DNA of 64,000 bases. It comes from Emticicia soli (lineage in GTDB: Bacteria; Bacteroidota; Bacteroidia; Cytophagales; Spirosomataceae). The stretch is from the NCBI RefSeq assembly GCF_037860775.1, contig NZ_JBBEWC010000009.1:124001-188000 (forward strand). The letters run 5' to 3'. This document shows, in pieces, positions 9,816-18,152 of this stretch (position 1 is its first letter; each line of letters opens with the position of its first letter). Below the pieces are notes generated by a model that had not been told where the DNA came from, searched no databases, and worked only from the letters and a program-made list of their open reading frames with translations. The translations under genes and the position numbers were made by a program.

Positions 9816-12215
9816 ATGATAAAAAACTATTTAAAAATCGCTTGGAGAAGCTTATTGAAAAGCAAACTCTTTACAGCTCTTAATCTTTTAGGCTTGGCCT
9901 TGGGGTTAACGGTGTCGCTATTGTTGATGCTTTATGTGAAAGACGAACTTTCGTTTGATAAATATCATTCAAAAGTTAAAGATATTTATCGTGTTGGGGT
10001 AACGGCTACTTTCGATGGTAAAAGTCAGAAATGGGCCAATGCACCTAATGTAGTAGGGCCAAGCATGAAAAATGAGATTGCGGAAGTAAAACAACAAACC
10101 CGCATTTTACTCAATGATTTTGGGCAAACGGCCTTTGTAAACTCAGGTGAGCGGAAGTTTGCAGAGAAAAAACTCTATTGGGTAGATGGTACTATTTTTG
10201 AGATTTTTGACATAAAACTTGTACAAGGAAATCCACAAGTAGCCCTGAAAGACCCTAATAAAGTGGTGCTGAGCCAATCAGCAGCCCAAAGATATTTCGG
10301 CAACAATAATCCGATAGGTAAAGTGTTGAAAGTAGGTAGCAAACAAACCTTAGAAGTAACGGGTGTTTATGAAGACTTACCACATAATTTCTCATTAGAT
10401 GCCGATTTAATGGGTTCATTCAACACTTTAGAGTGGGCTTCTAAAAACCTGGTATGGAGTAATTCGAGTTTTGAAACCTATCTTTGGTTGACTCCAAATG
10501 CCAATCAGCAAAAGGTTGAAAAACAAATGGCGGCTATTCTAGAGAAAAATCTTCCGAATAAAGAAGACCGCTGGTTTTCGCTATGGTTACAACCACTTAC
10601 TGACGTGCATTTAGGTTCGGGCGATATTGTTTATGCCAATATCACACGCATCGGCGATGCCAAGCAGGTAAAAATATTATTGATTCTTGCAGTAGTGGTA
10701 TTAGTGATTGCCTGTATCAATTATATGAATCTGGCAACGGCTCGCTCTCAGAAGCGTTTCAAAGAAGTTGGCATCAACAAAACCATTGGTGCTACTAATT
10801 GGCAGTTAATTGGTCGCTTTTATACCGAAACCGCTCTTACTATTGTATTGGCATTGGCATTGGGCCTAGTATTTTTAATATTAGCCCTGCCATTTTTTAA
10901 CCAAATAGCCGATAAAAACTTATTGATAAAAGATGTTTTTACACCCGAAGTAAGCATTGGCTTATTACTTATTTTTGCGATTGTAACATTTGTTTCGGGT
11001 TCATATCCGGCGTTTTATCTTTCTTCTTTTGCACCAAAAAATCTACTACAGACCTCTATCAATAAAAAAACAGGTGCGGGGTTTTTCCGTCAGTCTTTAG
11101 TGGTTGTGCAGTTTTCAGCATCGATTATTCTTATTATCTGCACTTTTATATTCTTTCAGCAATTAAGGTTTATTCAGAATAAAAAACTAGGCTATAGCCC
11201 TGAGCAAGTTGTAGCCGTAATGACAGCAGGCGCAGAAAGCAAAGAGCAAATTGATGGGCTTATAAATAATTACAAGGGTCTAAGTTCGGTTATAGAAACT
11301 GTGCGTGCACAGGCCTATCCGGGTGTTGGCGGAAGTGGCCGCTCAATGTCTAAACCTAACAATCCGAAAGAGTCGTTTTTTGTTCGTACCAATCGTGTAA
11401 GTGGAGACTTTGCAAAAGTATTAGACCTGAAATTTGTGGCAGGTAAAACTTTACCATTGATAAAAGCCGAAAAAGACACTACCGTGCAGATAGTAGTCAA
11501 TGAAACAACTACTAAGCTATTGGGTTATAAAAATCCACAAGAGGCCGTCGGGAAAATAGCTCCCGATTTATTCTGGAATCAGAAATCTGAAATTGTTGGT
11601 GTGGTAAAAGACTTTCATTATGAATCCTTTCATCAGCCCATAGGTGCCTATGCTTTTCATAATAGCCCTACAGAAGGTAGGCCTTATTTATTGGTGAAAG
11701 TAAATACCAGCGATTTGGAACAGACAATGAAACAATTGGAAGCTGCCTTTAAAAAGAGCATTCCTTCTTCGGCTTTCGAATACCTGTTCCTTGACCAGTT
11801 CTTGAATACACTTTATAGAGCCGAAAATCAAACCGCTAACGTTGTACTATTGTTTTCGGGTTTAGCTATTCTGATAGCCTGCTTGGGTTTATTTGGTTTA
11901 GCTGCTTACACAGCTGAGCAACGTACCAAAGAGATTGGTATTCGCAAGGTTTTGGGAGCTTCAGTGGCAGGTATTACTACTTTGCTATCAAAAGACTTCC
12001 TGAAATTGATTATCATCGCCGTGCTTGTTGCCAGCCCGATTGCCTATTATTTTATGAACCAATGGCTAAAAGACTTTGCCTATCAGGTTACTATCGAATG
12101 GTGGGTATTTGTTATAACTGGGCTTGTAGCTGTTTTTGTGGCTTTGTTAACAGTAAGTTATCAAGCTATCAGAGCCGCTTTGGTGAATCCGGTAAAATCA
12201 TTAAAAACAGAATAG
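9816..12215 (+). CDS. FtsX/MacB-type ABC transporter permease, array gene 5
   Basis: The 799-residue protein starts MIKNYLKIAWRSLLKSK. The first FtsX unit is unusual: its cytoplasmic loop reads KEVGINKTIGAT near residue 312, with Asn-Lys replacing the Arg-Lys found in every other member at this position, while the second loop (RTKEIGIRKVLGAS near 702) is standard. Because this loop lies on the cytoplasmic side where FtsX-type permeases meet their ATPase, the change may matter for coupling; that is inference. Periplasmic domain two contains a glycine-rich stretch (PGVGGSGRSMSKP) near 505. The end is NPVKSLKTE with a TAG stop that is part of the class B repeat junction. Confidence 0.95.
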   Translation: MIKNYLKIAWRSLLKSKLFTALNLLGLALGLTVSLLLMLYVKDELSFDKYHSKVKDIYRVGVTATFDGKSQKWANAPNVVGPSMKNEIAEVKQQTRILLNDFGQTAFVNSGERKFAEKKLYWVDGTIFEIFDIKLVQGNPQVALKDPNKVVLSQSAAQRYFGNNNPIGKVLKVGSKQTLEVTGVYEDLPHNFSLDADLMGSFNTLEWASKNLVWSNSSFETYLWLTPNANQQKVEKQMAAILEKNLPNKEDRWFSLWLQPLTDVHLGSGDIVYANITRIGDAKQVKILLILAVVVLVIACINYMNLATARSQKRFKEVGINKTIGATNWQLIGRFYTETALTIVLALALGLVFLILALPFFNQIADKNLLIKDVFTPEVSIGLLLIFAIVTFVSGSYPAFYLSSFAPKNLLQTSINKKTGAGFFRQSLVVVQFSASIILIICTFIFFQQLRFIQNKKLGYSPEQVVAVMTAGAESKEQIDGLINNYKGLSSVIETVRAQAYPGVGGSGRSMSKPNNPKESFFVRTNRVSGDFAKVLDLKFVAGKTLPLIKAEKDTTVQIVVNETTTKLLGYKNPQEAVGKIAPDLFWNQKSEIVGVVKDFHYESFHQPIGAYAFHNSPTEGRPYLLVKVNTSDLEQTMKQLEAAFKKSIPSSAFEYLFLDQFLNTLYRAENQTANVVLLFSGLAILIACLGLFGLAAYTAEQRTKEIGIRKVLGASVAGITTLLSKDFLKLIIIAVLVASPIAYYFMNQWLKDFAYQVTIEWWVFVITGLVAVFVALLTVSYQAIRAALVNPVKSLKTE

Positions 12216-12291
12216 CAGAGGGCGTGGGGCAGAGGGCATAGGGAACAAAAACCACCCATGCCCTTTGCCCTTGCCCCTCTGCCCATAAACT
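12216..12291 (+). repeat. Class B intergenic inverted repeat, copy 1
   Basis: The 76-bp spacer starts directly after the stop (TAG then CAGAGGGC) and is built of G-rich modules such as GGGCAGAGGGCATAGGG. They are followed by complementary C-rich modules (CCCATGCCCTTTGCCC, then CCCCTCTGCCC). The arms pair over about 14 of 16 positions. No U-tract follows. Six further copies occur at 20547, 25547, 28033, 33064, 35548 and 38068. Confidence 0.85.
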
Positions 12292-14658
12292 ATGAAACTC
12301 AAATTTACATTGCGGGTATTAAGCAGAAATAAGCTTTTTACTTTTCTGAATATCTTCGGCCTTGCTTTGGGTATGGCAGGCGGAATAATTGTGTTTCAGT
12401 TGGTAAAATACCATTTGAGCGTTGATACCTATCATAAAAATGCTGAAAGGATTTATCGGGCTGTTGTTGATTTGCATCTGGGCGATGGCAGTATAGAACA
12501 TGAAAGAGGAAGCTCCTTCATACTACATAATACCCTAAAAAAAGAGTTTTCAGCAGTTGAGCATGCCGCTTATCTGGCTCATCGGCCTTTGACTATTGCC
12601 GTAGCCGCAAAAAACAAGGTTAATAAATATTTAGAGAAAGAGTCGGCAGCTTTTACGAATGCCGATTATTTCAGGATTTTTGACTACGATTGGAAAGTTG
12701 GCAAACCCGAAGTATTAGATAATCCCAATAACGTGGTGCTTACAGAACGTTATGCAAAAAAGTATTTTGGTACCGAAAACCCTATTGGCAAAAGCATTAA
12801 GCTAGAGAATAAACAAGAAGTAGTTATTGCGGGTATAGTGGGCAATTATCCTGATAACACAGATTTAAAGACTGATGTTTTTGTTTCTCTGCCAACAATC
12901 AAAACGCTTGTGCCTAATTATGGCTACGAAGATTGGGGATGGATTGAAACCAGTAGAGAAACATTTGTGATGCTACGCTCGGCAGACTTGAAAAACGACT
13001 TCAATAAGCAAATGCCTGCCTTTTCAAAAAGGTATCACGGAGCTGATAGTGAAATATTCAGATACCATCTACAAGATTTATCAGATATACATTTCAATAT
13101 CGATTACGGAGGCAAGATAAAGAAATCAACCATAAATCTATTGCTCATCATCGGGGTACTTATGGTAGTAATAGCTTGCATTAACTTCATCAATTTGTCT
13201 ACGGCTCTTTCATTCAAGCGTTACAAAGAAGTTGGTGTAAGAAAAACGCTGGGAAGTTCAAAATGGCAAATCTTCTGGCAATTTATCAGCGAAACAGCTA
13301 TTGTGGCTACTTTATCGGTAGTTTTGGCTGTGCAAATAGCTTTTTTTGCTGGCCCGTTATTAGGTCAATGGTTGAAAACTCCTATAAATGTTAATGTTTT
13401 TAATGATTTGAAATTAGTAGGCTTTATTGTGCTCTTGCTCATAGCCATTATATTTATTGCAGGGTTTTATCCAGCAACTGTAATTGCGAGTTTTAACCCA
13501 TTAAAAGCTTTAAAAAACATTGCCGAAGTCCCGGGGAAATTTACTCTCCGAAAAAGCCTTGTAGTAACGCAATTCAGCATAGCCTGTATTCTTATTGCAG
13601 TTTCAATAATAGTTGTTTTACAATTAGATTATCTCAAAAACAAGGATTTAGGTTTAAACAAAGACCTGATTCTTCATGTGAATATACCTAATACTGAAAG
13701 CAATAGTATGAATGCTTTCAAGAATCAGCTATTGCAACAGGCTGATATTGAAAACGTTTCGTTTTTCCGTACTGCACCTACTTCACAATCAGGTAATGGC
13801 GGTAGTATTAAATTTGAAAACAGAGACTGGGAGAAATTTATAGGGAGGTCTAAAACAGCAGATGCTGCCTACATTGATACCTATGGTATAAAGCTGGTAA
13901 GTGGCCGTAAACCCATAGCTTCTGATACTTTAAGGGAACTGTTGGTTAACGAAAAAATGGTAAAAGACTTAGGACTTAAATCGCCTGAAGAAGCTCTTAA
14001 TAAACGACTCTTGGTAGGAGATTTCAGCAAAATAGGTGTCATTGTAGGCGTAGTTGCTGATTTTAATAATACTGACCTTTATTCGGGTATTGAGCCTACA
14101 ATAATTTTCTCGTCGCAGGCGCATTACCGCCAGGCGGCTATTAAGCTGAAAACCTATAATGCTGCTACTATTCAGAATATAGCCGGAATATGGGAGAAAC
14201 TATACCCTGATAATGTTTTTGAGTATTCGTTTTTTAAAGAAGATATTGCTCGTTTCTATGAGCGTGAAGAACTGATAAGTAATCTTACGAAAACCTTTGC
14301 GGCTTTATCGGTCTTTATCTCATGTTTAGGCTTGTTTGGTCTGGCTACTTTTTCAATTAAGCAACGCACCAAAGAAATCGGTATCCGCAAAGTGCTTGGG
14401 GCTTCGGTTGTAAGTATTACTACACTTTTATCTTTAGACTTTCTGAAACTGGTTGCGGTTGCTATTGTGGTGGCTGTTCCGATTGCATATTATTTTATGG
14501 CAGAGTGGTTGCAGGGTTTTGCTTATCGGGTTTCTATCGAATGGTGGGTATTTGCGGCTACCGGCATTGCGTTAATACTGATAGCTTTATTAACCATCAG
14601 TTTTCAGGCTATCAAGGCGGCTTTGGTGAATCCGGTTAAGTCTTTGAAGTCGGAATAA
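12292..14658 (+). CDS. FtsX/MacB-type ABC transporter permease, array gene 6
   Basis: At 788 residues this is one of the two shortest complete members. Its start is MKLKFTLRVLSRNKLFTFLN rather than the common MI/L-N-Y-x-K form. With array gene 8 it forms a visible subgroup: after helix 1 both have VK(Y/H)HLS-D-(T/N)-(Y/F)H and, later in periplasmic domain one, a NTD-KTD motif followed by PT-KT. The first FtsX loop is KEVGVRKTLGSS near 310, the second RTKEIGIRKVLGAS near 690. Here the latter is preceded by SIKQ instead of the usual AEQ. The end is NPVKSLKSE, stop TAA, followed by class A repeat copy 3. Confidence 0.95.
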   Translation: MKLKFTLRVLSRNKLFTFLNIFGLALGMAGGIIVFQLVKYHLSVDTYHKNAERIYRAVVDLHLGDGSIEHERGSSFILHNTLKKEFSAVEHAAYLAHRPLTIAVAAKNKVNKYLEKESAAFTNADYFRIFDYDWKVGKPEVLDNPNNVVLTERYAKKYFGTENPIGKSIKLENKQEVVIAGIVGNYPDNTDLKTDVFVSLPTIKTLVPNYGYEDWGWIETSRETFVMLRSADLKNDFNKQMPAFSKRYHGADSEIFRYHLQDLSDIHFNIDYGGKIKKSTINLLLIIGVLMVVIACINFINLSTALSFKRYKEVGVRKTLGSSKWQIFWQFISETAIVATLSVVLAVQIAFFAGPLLGQWLKTPINVNVFNDLKLVGFIVLLLIAIIFIAGFYPATVIASFNPLKALKNIAEVPGKFTLRKSLVVTQFSIACILIAVSIIVVLQLDYLKNKDLGLNKDLILHVNIPNTESNSMNAFKNQLLQQADIENVSFFRTAPTSQSGNGGSIKFENRDWEKFIGRSKTADAAYIDTYGIKLVSGRKPIASDTLRELLVNEKMVKDLGLKSPEEALNKRLLVGDFSKIGVIVGVVADFNNTDLYSGIEPTIIFSSQAHYRQAAIKLKTYNAATIQNIAGIWEKLYPDNVFEYSFFKEDIARFYEREELISNLTKTFAALSVFISCLGLFGLATFSIKQRTKEIGIRKVLGASVVSITTLLSLDFLKLVAVAIVVAVPIAYYFMAEWLQGFAYRVSIEWWVFAATGIALILIALLTISFQAIKAALVNPVKSLKSE

Positions 14659-14802
14659 AATAAACCACCCCCGGCCGCAGCGGCGGACCGTCCCTGAAGG
14701 GGTGTTGCTTACGCATATACTTATAAAAAGGGAAATTGAGTAAGAAAACAGTAGATATTTATAAACTAAACAAGTCCTCCTTTAGGGGTTAGGGGTAAAA
14801 TT
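14659..14802 (+). repeat. Class A intergenic inverted repeat, copy 3
   Basis: This 144-bp spacer has the class A head (CCGCAGCGGCGGACCGTCCC then TGAAGGGGTGTTGCTTACGC) and a slightly altered tail (AGTCCTCCTTTAGGGGTTAG then GGGTAAAATT). The middle is AT-rich and unlike the other copies. Changes in both arms (TGAAGG in the head, CTCC in the tail) weaken but do not abolish the pairing. Confidence 0.8.
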
Positions 14803-17199
14803 ATGATACGCAATTACTTAAAAATCGCACTGAGAAACCTTTTTCGGCATAAGGTTTACAGTTTTATCAACATTGCCGGGCTTAGTATTGGTTTGGCTGC
14901 CGCTATGCTTATTATGCTTTATACCAAAGATGAAGTAAGCTACGACCGTTTTCATGCCAATGGTGCCAATATCTATCGTATTACTACCGAGTGGATTAAT
15001 CCAGATGGTAGTGTAAAACAAGGTGATGGTACTACCGGATATTTTCAAGGACCAAAGTTTAAAGACGGTGTAGGGGAAATTCAATCTTACTTAAGGGTAA
15101 GAAGCGATTTTAGAAATATACGTCAAGGGACAGAAATTAAAGGATATGAGATGTTAGAAACTGATTCTAATTTCTTTTCAGTATTTAGTTTTCCACTGAT
15201 TAGCGGAAACCCTGCCACGGCGCTCCAAAAGCCAAAATCTATTGTTATTTCAGACGAAATGGCTGAAAAACTTTTCAAGAGTACTGATGTATTGGGTAAA
15301 ACTATTGAGTTTGTAGAAGAAGAAAAACTAGAGCCTTATCTGATTACAGGTGTTGCCAAAAAAGCCCCTCAAAACTCGTCGGTGAAGTTTGATTTCTTAT
15401 TACCTATGATAGTTAAAAATGAGGCGTATCAAGACAAAGAAAACTGGTTTAATTTCTTTCTGAATACTTTTGTTGTATTGTCTCCCAATGCAACTCAAGC
15501 AAGCGCAGAGGCTAATATGCAACGTGTGTATGAAGCTGACGCTCAGGAAACTATTAAGAAAATGGCCAAAGATTTTGATATAAAAGAAAATGCCCGATAT
15601 GCCTTGCAGCCTATTACCGATATGCACCTGAGTACAAAATTTGCAGCGAGCAATGGCTTAACCGATGCTAGTAATCCTACTTTCTCTTATATCTTGTCGA
15701 GCATTGCTATCTTTATTTTGTTGATAGCCTGTATCAATTTTATTAACCTTACAGTGGCACGTTCGTTGAAACGAGCCAAAGAAATTGGTGTAAGAAAAGT
15801 AGTAGGCGGTGATAGAAAACAATTGATTATGCAGTTCCTGGGCGAATCGTCGGTACTATGTCTAATAGCATTTTTACTCGCTATTGGGCTTGTGCAAATA
15901 GTTTTACCTACTTTCAATCAATTATCAAACAAAGTACTAGCTTTCTCTTATTTGTTTGATTTCAAATTGATAGTTGCCTACATTATTCTATTTATTATCA
16001 CAAGTTTACTTGCCGGATTTTATCCTGCTTTGGTTTTATCAGGCTACGACCCAATTAAAACTTTATACAGCCGCTTTAACCTGACAGGTAAAAACTACTT
16101 GCAAAGAAGCCTTGTAGTAGTACAATTTGGTTTGGCTTCTTTTCTGATTATTGCTACACTTACCATTTATTCGCAGTTTAATTACCTGACTACGAAACAA
16201 CTGGGCTATGATGATAAAAATCTGATAATGGTTGATAAATGGCGAATGAGCCATGCGCAAGCGAAGCTTTTTTCGGATGAACTTTTAAAAAATCCGAACA
16301 TTATTACTGTTGCTCCAAAAAATGGTGGTTCTTGGGGAACAGTGGCAAGAGTTAACGGAGAAACACAAATAGATTTTGCTTATGAAACGGTTAATCCGGC
16401 TTTTTTGCCAATGCTGAAAATACCCATTCTGCAAGGTCGTAATTTCTCTCCTGATTTTCCGTCAGACTCAACTCAGTCAGTGCTGGTAAACGAAACTTTT
16501 GTAAAAAAAGCAGGTTGGAAAAACCCAATCGGACAAGAAATAAATTTCTGGTACGATAAAAACCCAAAATATAAGGTAATAGGTGTAGTAAAAGACCATC
16601 ATTTTAATGCCTTGAATCAAGAAATTGGTTCTCAGGTATTTACCATGAAGCCAAGTAATGATTACGGGAGAATGTATATTAAAATCAAACCTAATACAGA
16701 GGTTGCAAGTTTGAAACACATCGAAAAGACTTTCAGAAAAATTTTCCCGATTAATTCATACGACTATAAGTTCCTGGAAACCGAAAACCTGAAAAAATAC
16801 GAAGCAGAAGCCAAATGGAAGCAAATCATGCTGTTTGGAGCAGTGTTGACAATCTTTATCTCTTGTATAGGCTTATTTGGTCTGGCTACCTTATCGGCCG
16901 AAAAACGTACCAAAGAAATCGGTATCCGCAAAGTGCTTGGTGCATCGGTTAGCAGCCTTGTGAAATTACTCTCTGTTGATTTTCTAAAACTCGTAGGATT
17001 GTCGTTTGTATTTGCTTTCCCGTTGGCGTTTTATGCAGCACAAGAGTGGCTCAAAAACTACCCTTATCGCATATCTATTGGGGTATCAATATTTGCGCTT
17101 ACGGCTGTTGTAACTATTGTTATAGCTTTACTGACCGTAGGCGGGCAGGCAATTCGGGCGGCTTTGGTGAATCCTGTGAAATCCTTGAAGTCTGAATAA
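14803..17199 (+). CDS. FtsX/MacB-type ABC transporter permease, array gene 7 (last of block one)
   Basis: The 798-residue protein starts MIRNYLKIALRNLFRHK. After helix 1 it has DEVSYDRFHANGANIYRITTE. FtsX loop one is KEIGVRKVVGGD near 323 and loop two RTKEIGIRKVLGAS near 701, preceded by SAEK rather than MAEQ. In the C-terminal helix the usual TVSYQA is TVGGQAIRAAL. The end is NPVKSLKSE, stop TAA. It is the last gene of the first block: a strong bidirectional terminator follows 17 nt after the stop and separates it from a convergent lipoprotein gene. Confidence 0.95.
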   Translation: MIRNYLKIALRNLFRHKVYSFINIAGLSIGLAAAMLIMLYTKDEVSYDRFHANGANIYRITTEWINPDGSVKQGDGTTGYFQGPKFKDGVGEIQSYLRVRSDFRNIRQGTEIKGYEMLETDSNFFSVFSFPLISGNPATALQKPKSIVISDEMAEKLFKSTDVLGKTIEFVEEEKLEPYLITGVAKKAPQNSSVKFDFLLPMIVKNEAYQDKENWFNFFLNTFVVLSPNATQASAEANMQRVYEADAQETIKKMAKDFDIKENARYALQPITDMHLSTKFAASNGLTDASNPTFSYILSSIAIFILLIACINFINLTVARSLKRAKEIGVRKVVGGDRKQLIMQFLGESSVLCLIAFLLAIGLVQIVLPTFNQLSNKVLAFSYLFDFKLIVAYIILFIITSLLAGFYPALVLSGYDPIKTLYSRFNLTGKNYLQRSLVVVQFGLASFLIIATLTIYSQFNYLTTKQLGYDDKNLIMVDKWRMSHAQAKLFSDELLKNPNIITVAPKNGGSWGTVARVNGETQIDFAYETVNPAFLPMLKIPILQGRNFSPDFPSDSTQSVLVNETFVKKAGWKNPIGQEINFWYDKNPKYKVIGVVKDHHFNALNQEIGSQVFTMKPSNDYGRMYIKIKPNTEVASLKHIEKTFRKIFPINSYDYKFLETENLKKYEAEAKWKQIMLFGAVLTIFISCIGLFGLATLSAEKRTKEIGIRKVLGASVSSLVKLLSVDFLKLVGLSFVFAFPLAFYAAQEWLKNYPYRISIGVSIFALTAVVTIVIALLTVGGQAIRAALVNPVKSLKSE

Positions 17200-17215
17200 A
17201 TCAGCTAGTAAAACC

Positions 17216-17258
17216 AATAAAAAAGGCAATAGACAATATCTCTACTGCCTTTTTTATT
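17216..17258. terminator. Bidirectional intrinsic terminator
   Basis: A perfect 13-bp inverted repeat, AATAAAAAAGGCA at 17216-17228 and TGCCTTTTTTATT at 17246-17258, has a 17-nt loop. A-rich and T-rich outer arms give a U-tract in both directions. It lies between the convergent permease gene 7 and the lipoprotein gene, so it probably ends both transcripts. Confidence 0.85.
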
Positions 17259-17271
17259 GACAAGCCTAAGC

Positions 17272-17790
17272 CTATCTTTTCTTAAAAGTCAAAACCTCAC
17301 TTACCGGATTACCCACAAATAATTTTACTTGTTTCTCTTCAAAAACAATCTTGGTAGCCTTACCCAGGTTCTTATAGAATTCATCTTCTGCATTCATCGC
17401 CTCAATAGGGCCAGCCATTTCGGTAGTGATTAATTCAGTGTTTTTAATAGTGCCATCAGCTTTGTTGTAGGTATAAACAGCACCATACATATTTACATAA
17501 CTGTATCCACCTAGATGAATAGTAGTAGAGTTATCAGGTGCTGTTTTTATATCCATTCCAAGTTTTTCAGAGCCGGCAATTTTACTGTTCTGATACCCCG
17601 CAAAGTAATACTCCGTTGGCTTTGTGTTGGTATTTGGGTCTTTGCTTGAAACAGGTGCGTTCGGATTATCTACATCTTTTGAGCTAGCATTAGCAGGTAG
17701 ATCATCTGCATTGGCCGACATATCATCTGCATTTTTTTCGCAAGCCATCATAATAGTCATGAAACTCAATAATAGCATTAGTTTTTTCAT
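17272..17790 (-). CDS. Putative small lipoprotein of unknown function
   Basis: The 172-residue protein has a lipoprotein-type signal peptide: MKK, a hydrophobic run, then IMMAC with the probable lipidated cysteine at residue 17. The next 40 residues are a hydrophilic linker rich in Asn, Asp, Ser and Pro, with an internal near-repeat (SANADD-M and NADD-L-PANAS). The C-terminal 110 residues look like a small beta-rich domain with no family I recognise. It is the only reverse-strand gene inside the permease array. Transcription converges on permease gene 7 and diverges from gene 8. Its placement suggests either an insertion into a once continuous array or a partner of the permeases; neither can be decided here. 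Confidence 0.75.
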   Translation of the reverse strand: MKKLMLLLSFMTIMMACEKNADDMSANADDLPANASSKDVDNPNAPVSSKDPNTNTKPTEYYFAGYQNSKIAGSEKLGMDIKTAPDNSTTIHLGGYSYVNMYGAVYTYNKADGTIKNTELITTEMAGPIEAMNAEDEFYKNLGKATKIVFEEKQVKLFVGNPVSEVLTFKKR

Positions 17791-18010
17791 ATAAAATCAG
17801 AATTAAGGTAATACTACTAAGATACGCTTGTATGAAAAATGGTTGGAATCCAGATAAAAATTTTGATGCTAAAATATTAGTAATCAGATTGTCAGATAAA
17901 TTTCATTGTATTTTTGGTTTATCTCAATTTCTAAGAGTTTTATCTCTTTTAGTAGTACACAATGCCTGTAAAAAGCACTGACTATAAGAAACCGAATAAC
18001 ACAAAAATCT
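17791..18010. other. AT-rich intergenic stretch upstream of the block-two promoter
   Basis: The 362-bp gap between the divergent lipoprotein gene and permease gene 8 holds no ORF of note. This part is AT-rich and presumably includes the reverse promoter of the lipoprotein gene; a weak -7-like TATCTTAG can be read on the reverse strand near 17820. The rest of the gap holds the dyads and promoter listed separately. Confidence 0.4.
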
Positions 18011-18047
18011 TGTCCGTCAACGTACGAAACCCGTCCGAAATCGGACA
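18011..18047 (+). promoter_or_regulatory. Pair of TGTCCG-type dyads, probable activator sites
   Basis: Two 16-bp sites with the form TGTCCG-N4-CGGACA lie in tandem. Site one, TGTCCGTCAACGTACG (18011-18026), has a degenerate right half. Site two, CGTCCGAAATCGGACA (18032-18047), has one mismatch from a perfect dyad. Their starts are 21 bp apart, about two helical turns, so two dimers would bind the same face. They sit about 55-90 bp upstream of a sigma-54-like element, the usual place for enhancer-binding-protein sites. Identity of the regulator is unknown. Confidence 0.6.
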
Positions 18048-18100
18048 GTTTTTTTTAAGTGTTTTGTGTTAATTTATTGATTATTAGTGGTTTGTGTTTT

Positions 18101-18116
18101 TGGCATGGCTTTGGTT
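18101..18116 (+). promoter_or_regulatory. Degenerate sigma-54-like promoter for permease block two
   Basis: TGGCATGGCTTTGGTT matches the -24 half (TGGCAYR) of the sigma-54 consensus exactly, with two mismatches in the -12 half (TTGCW). A T run and an AT-rich segment (AATTATAATATAG) flank it, and the ATG of permease gene 8 is 37 nt downstream. The double upstream dyad supports an activator-dependent promoter. A housekeeping promoter in the AT-rich segment is the alternative. Confidence 0.4.
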
Positions 18117-18152
18117 AATTATAATATAGAATTATGAAATTATGAAAAAGCT

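Noticed and set aside
12216..12291. Class A and B hairpins as intrinsic terminators
   Set aside because: None is followed by a U-tract, and termination at each would silence the genes behind; real terminators elsewhere in the window have clear T runs.
18113..18140. Ordinary TAnnTTTG promoter directly before permease gene 8
   Set aside because: The AT-rich segment contains TATAAT-like sequence but no TTTG at the required place; the sigma-54-like element fits better, though still imperfectly.
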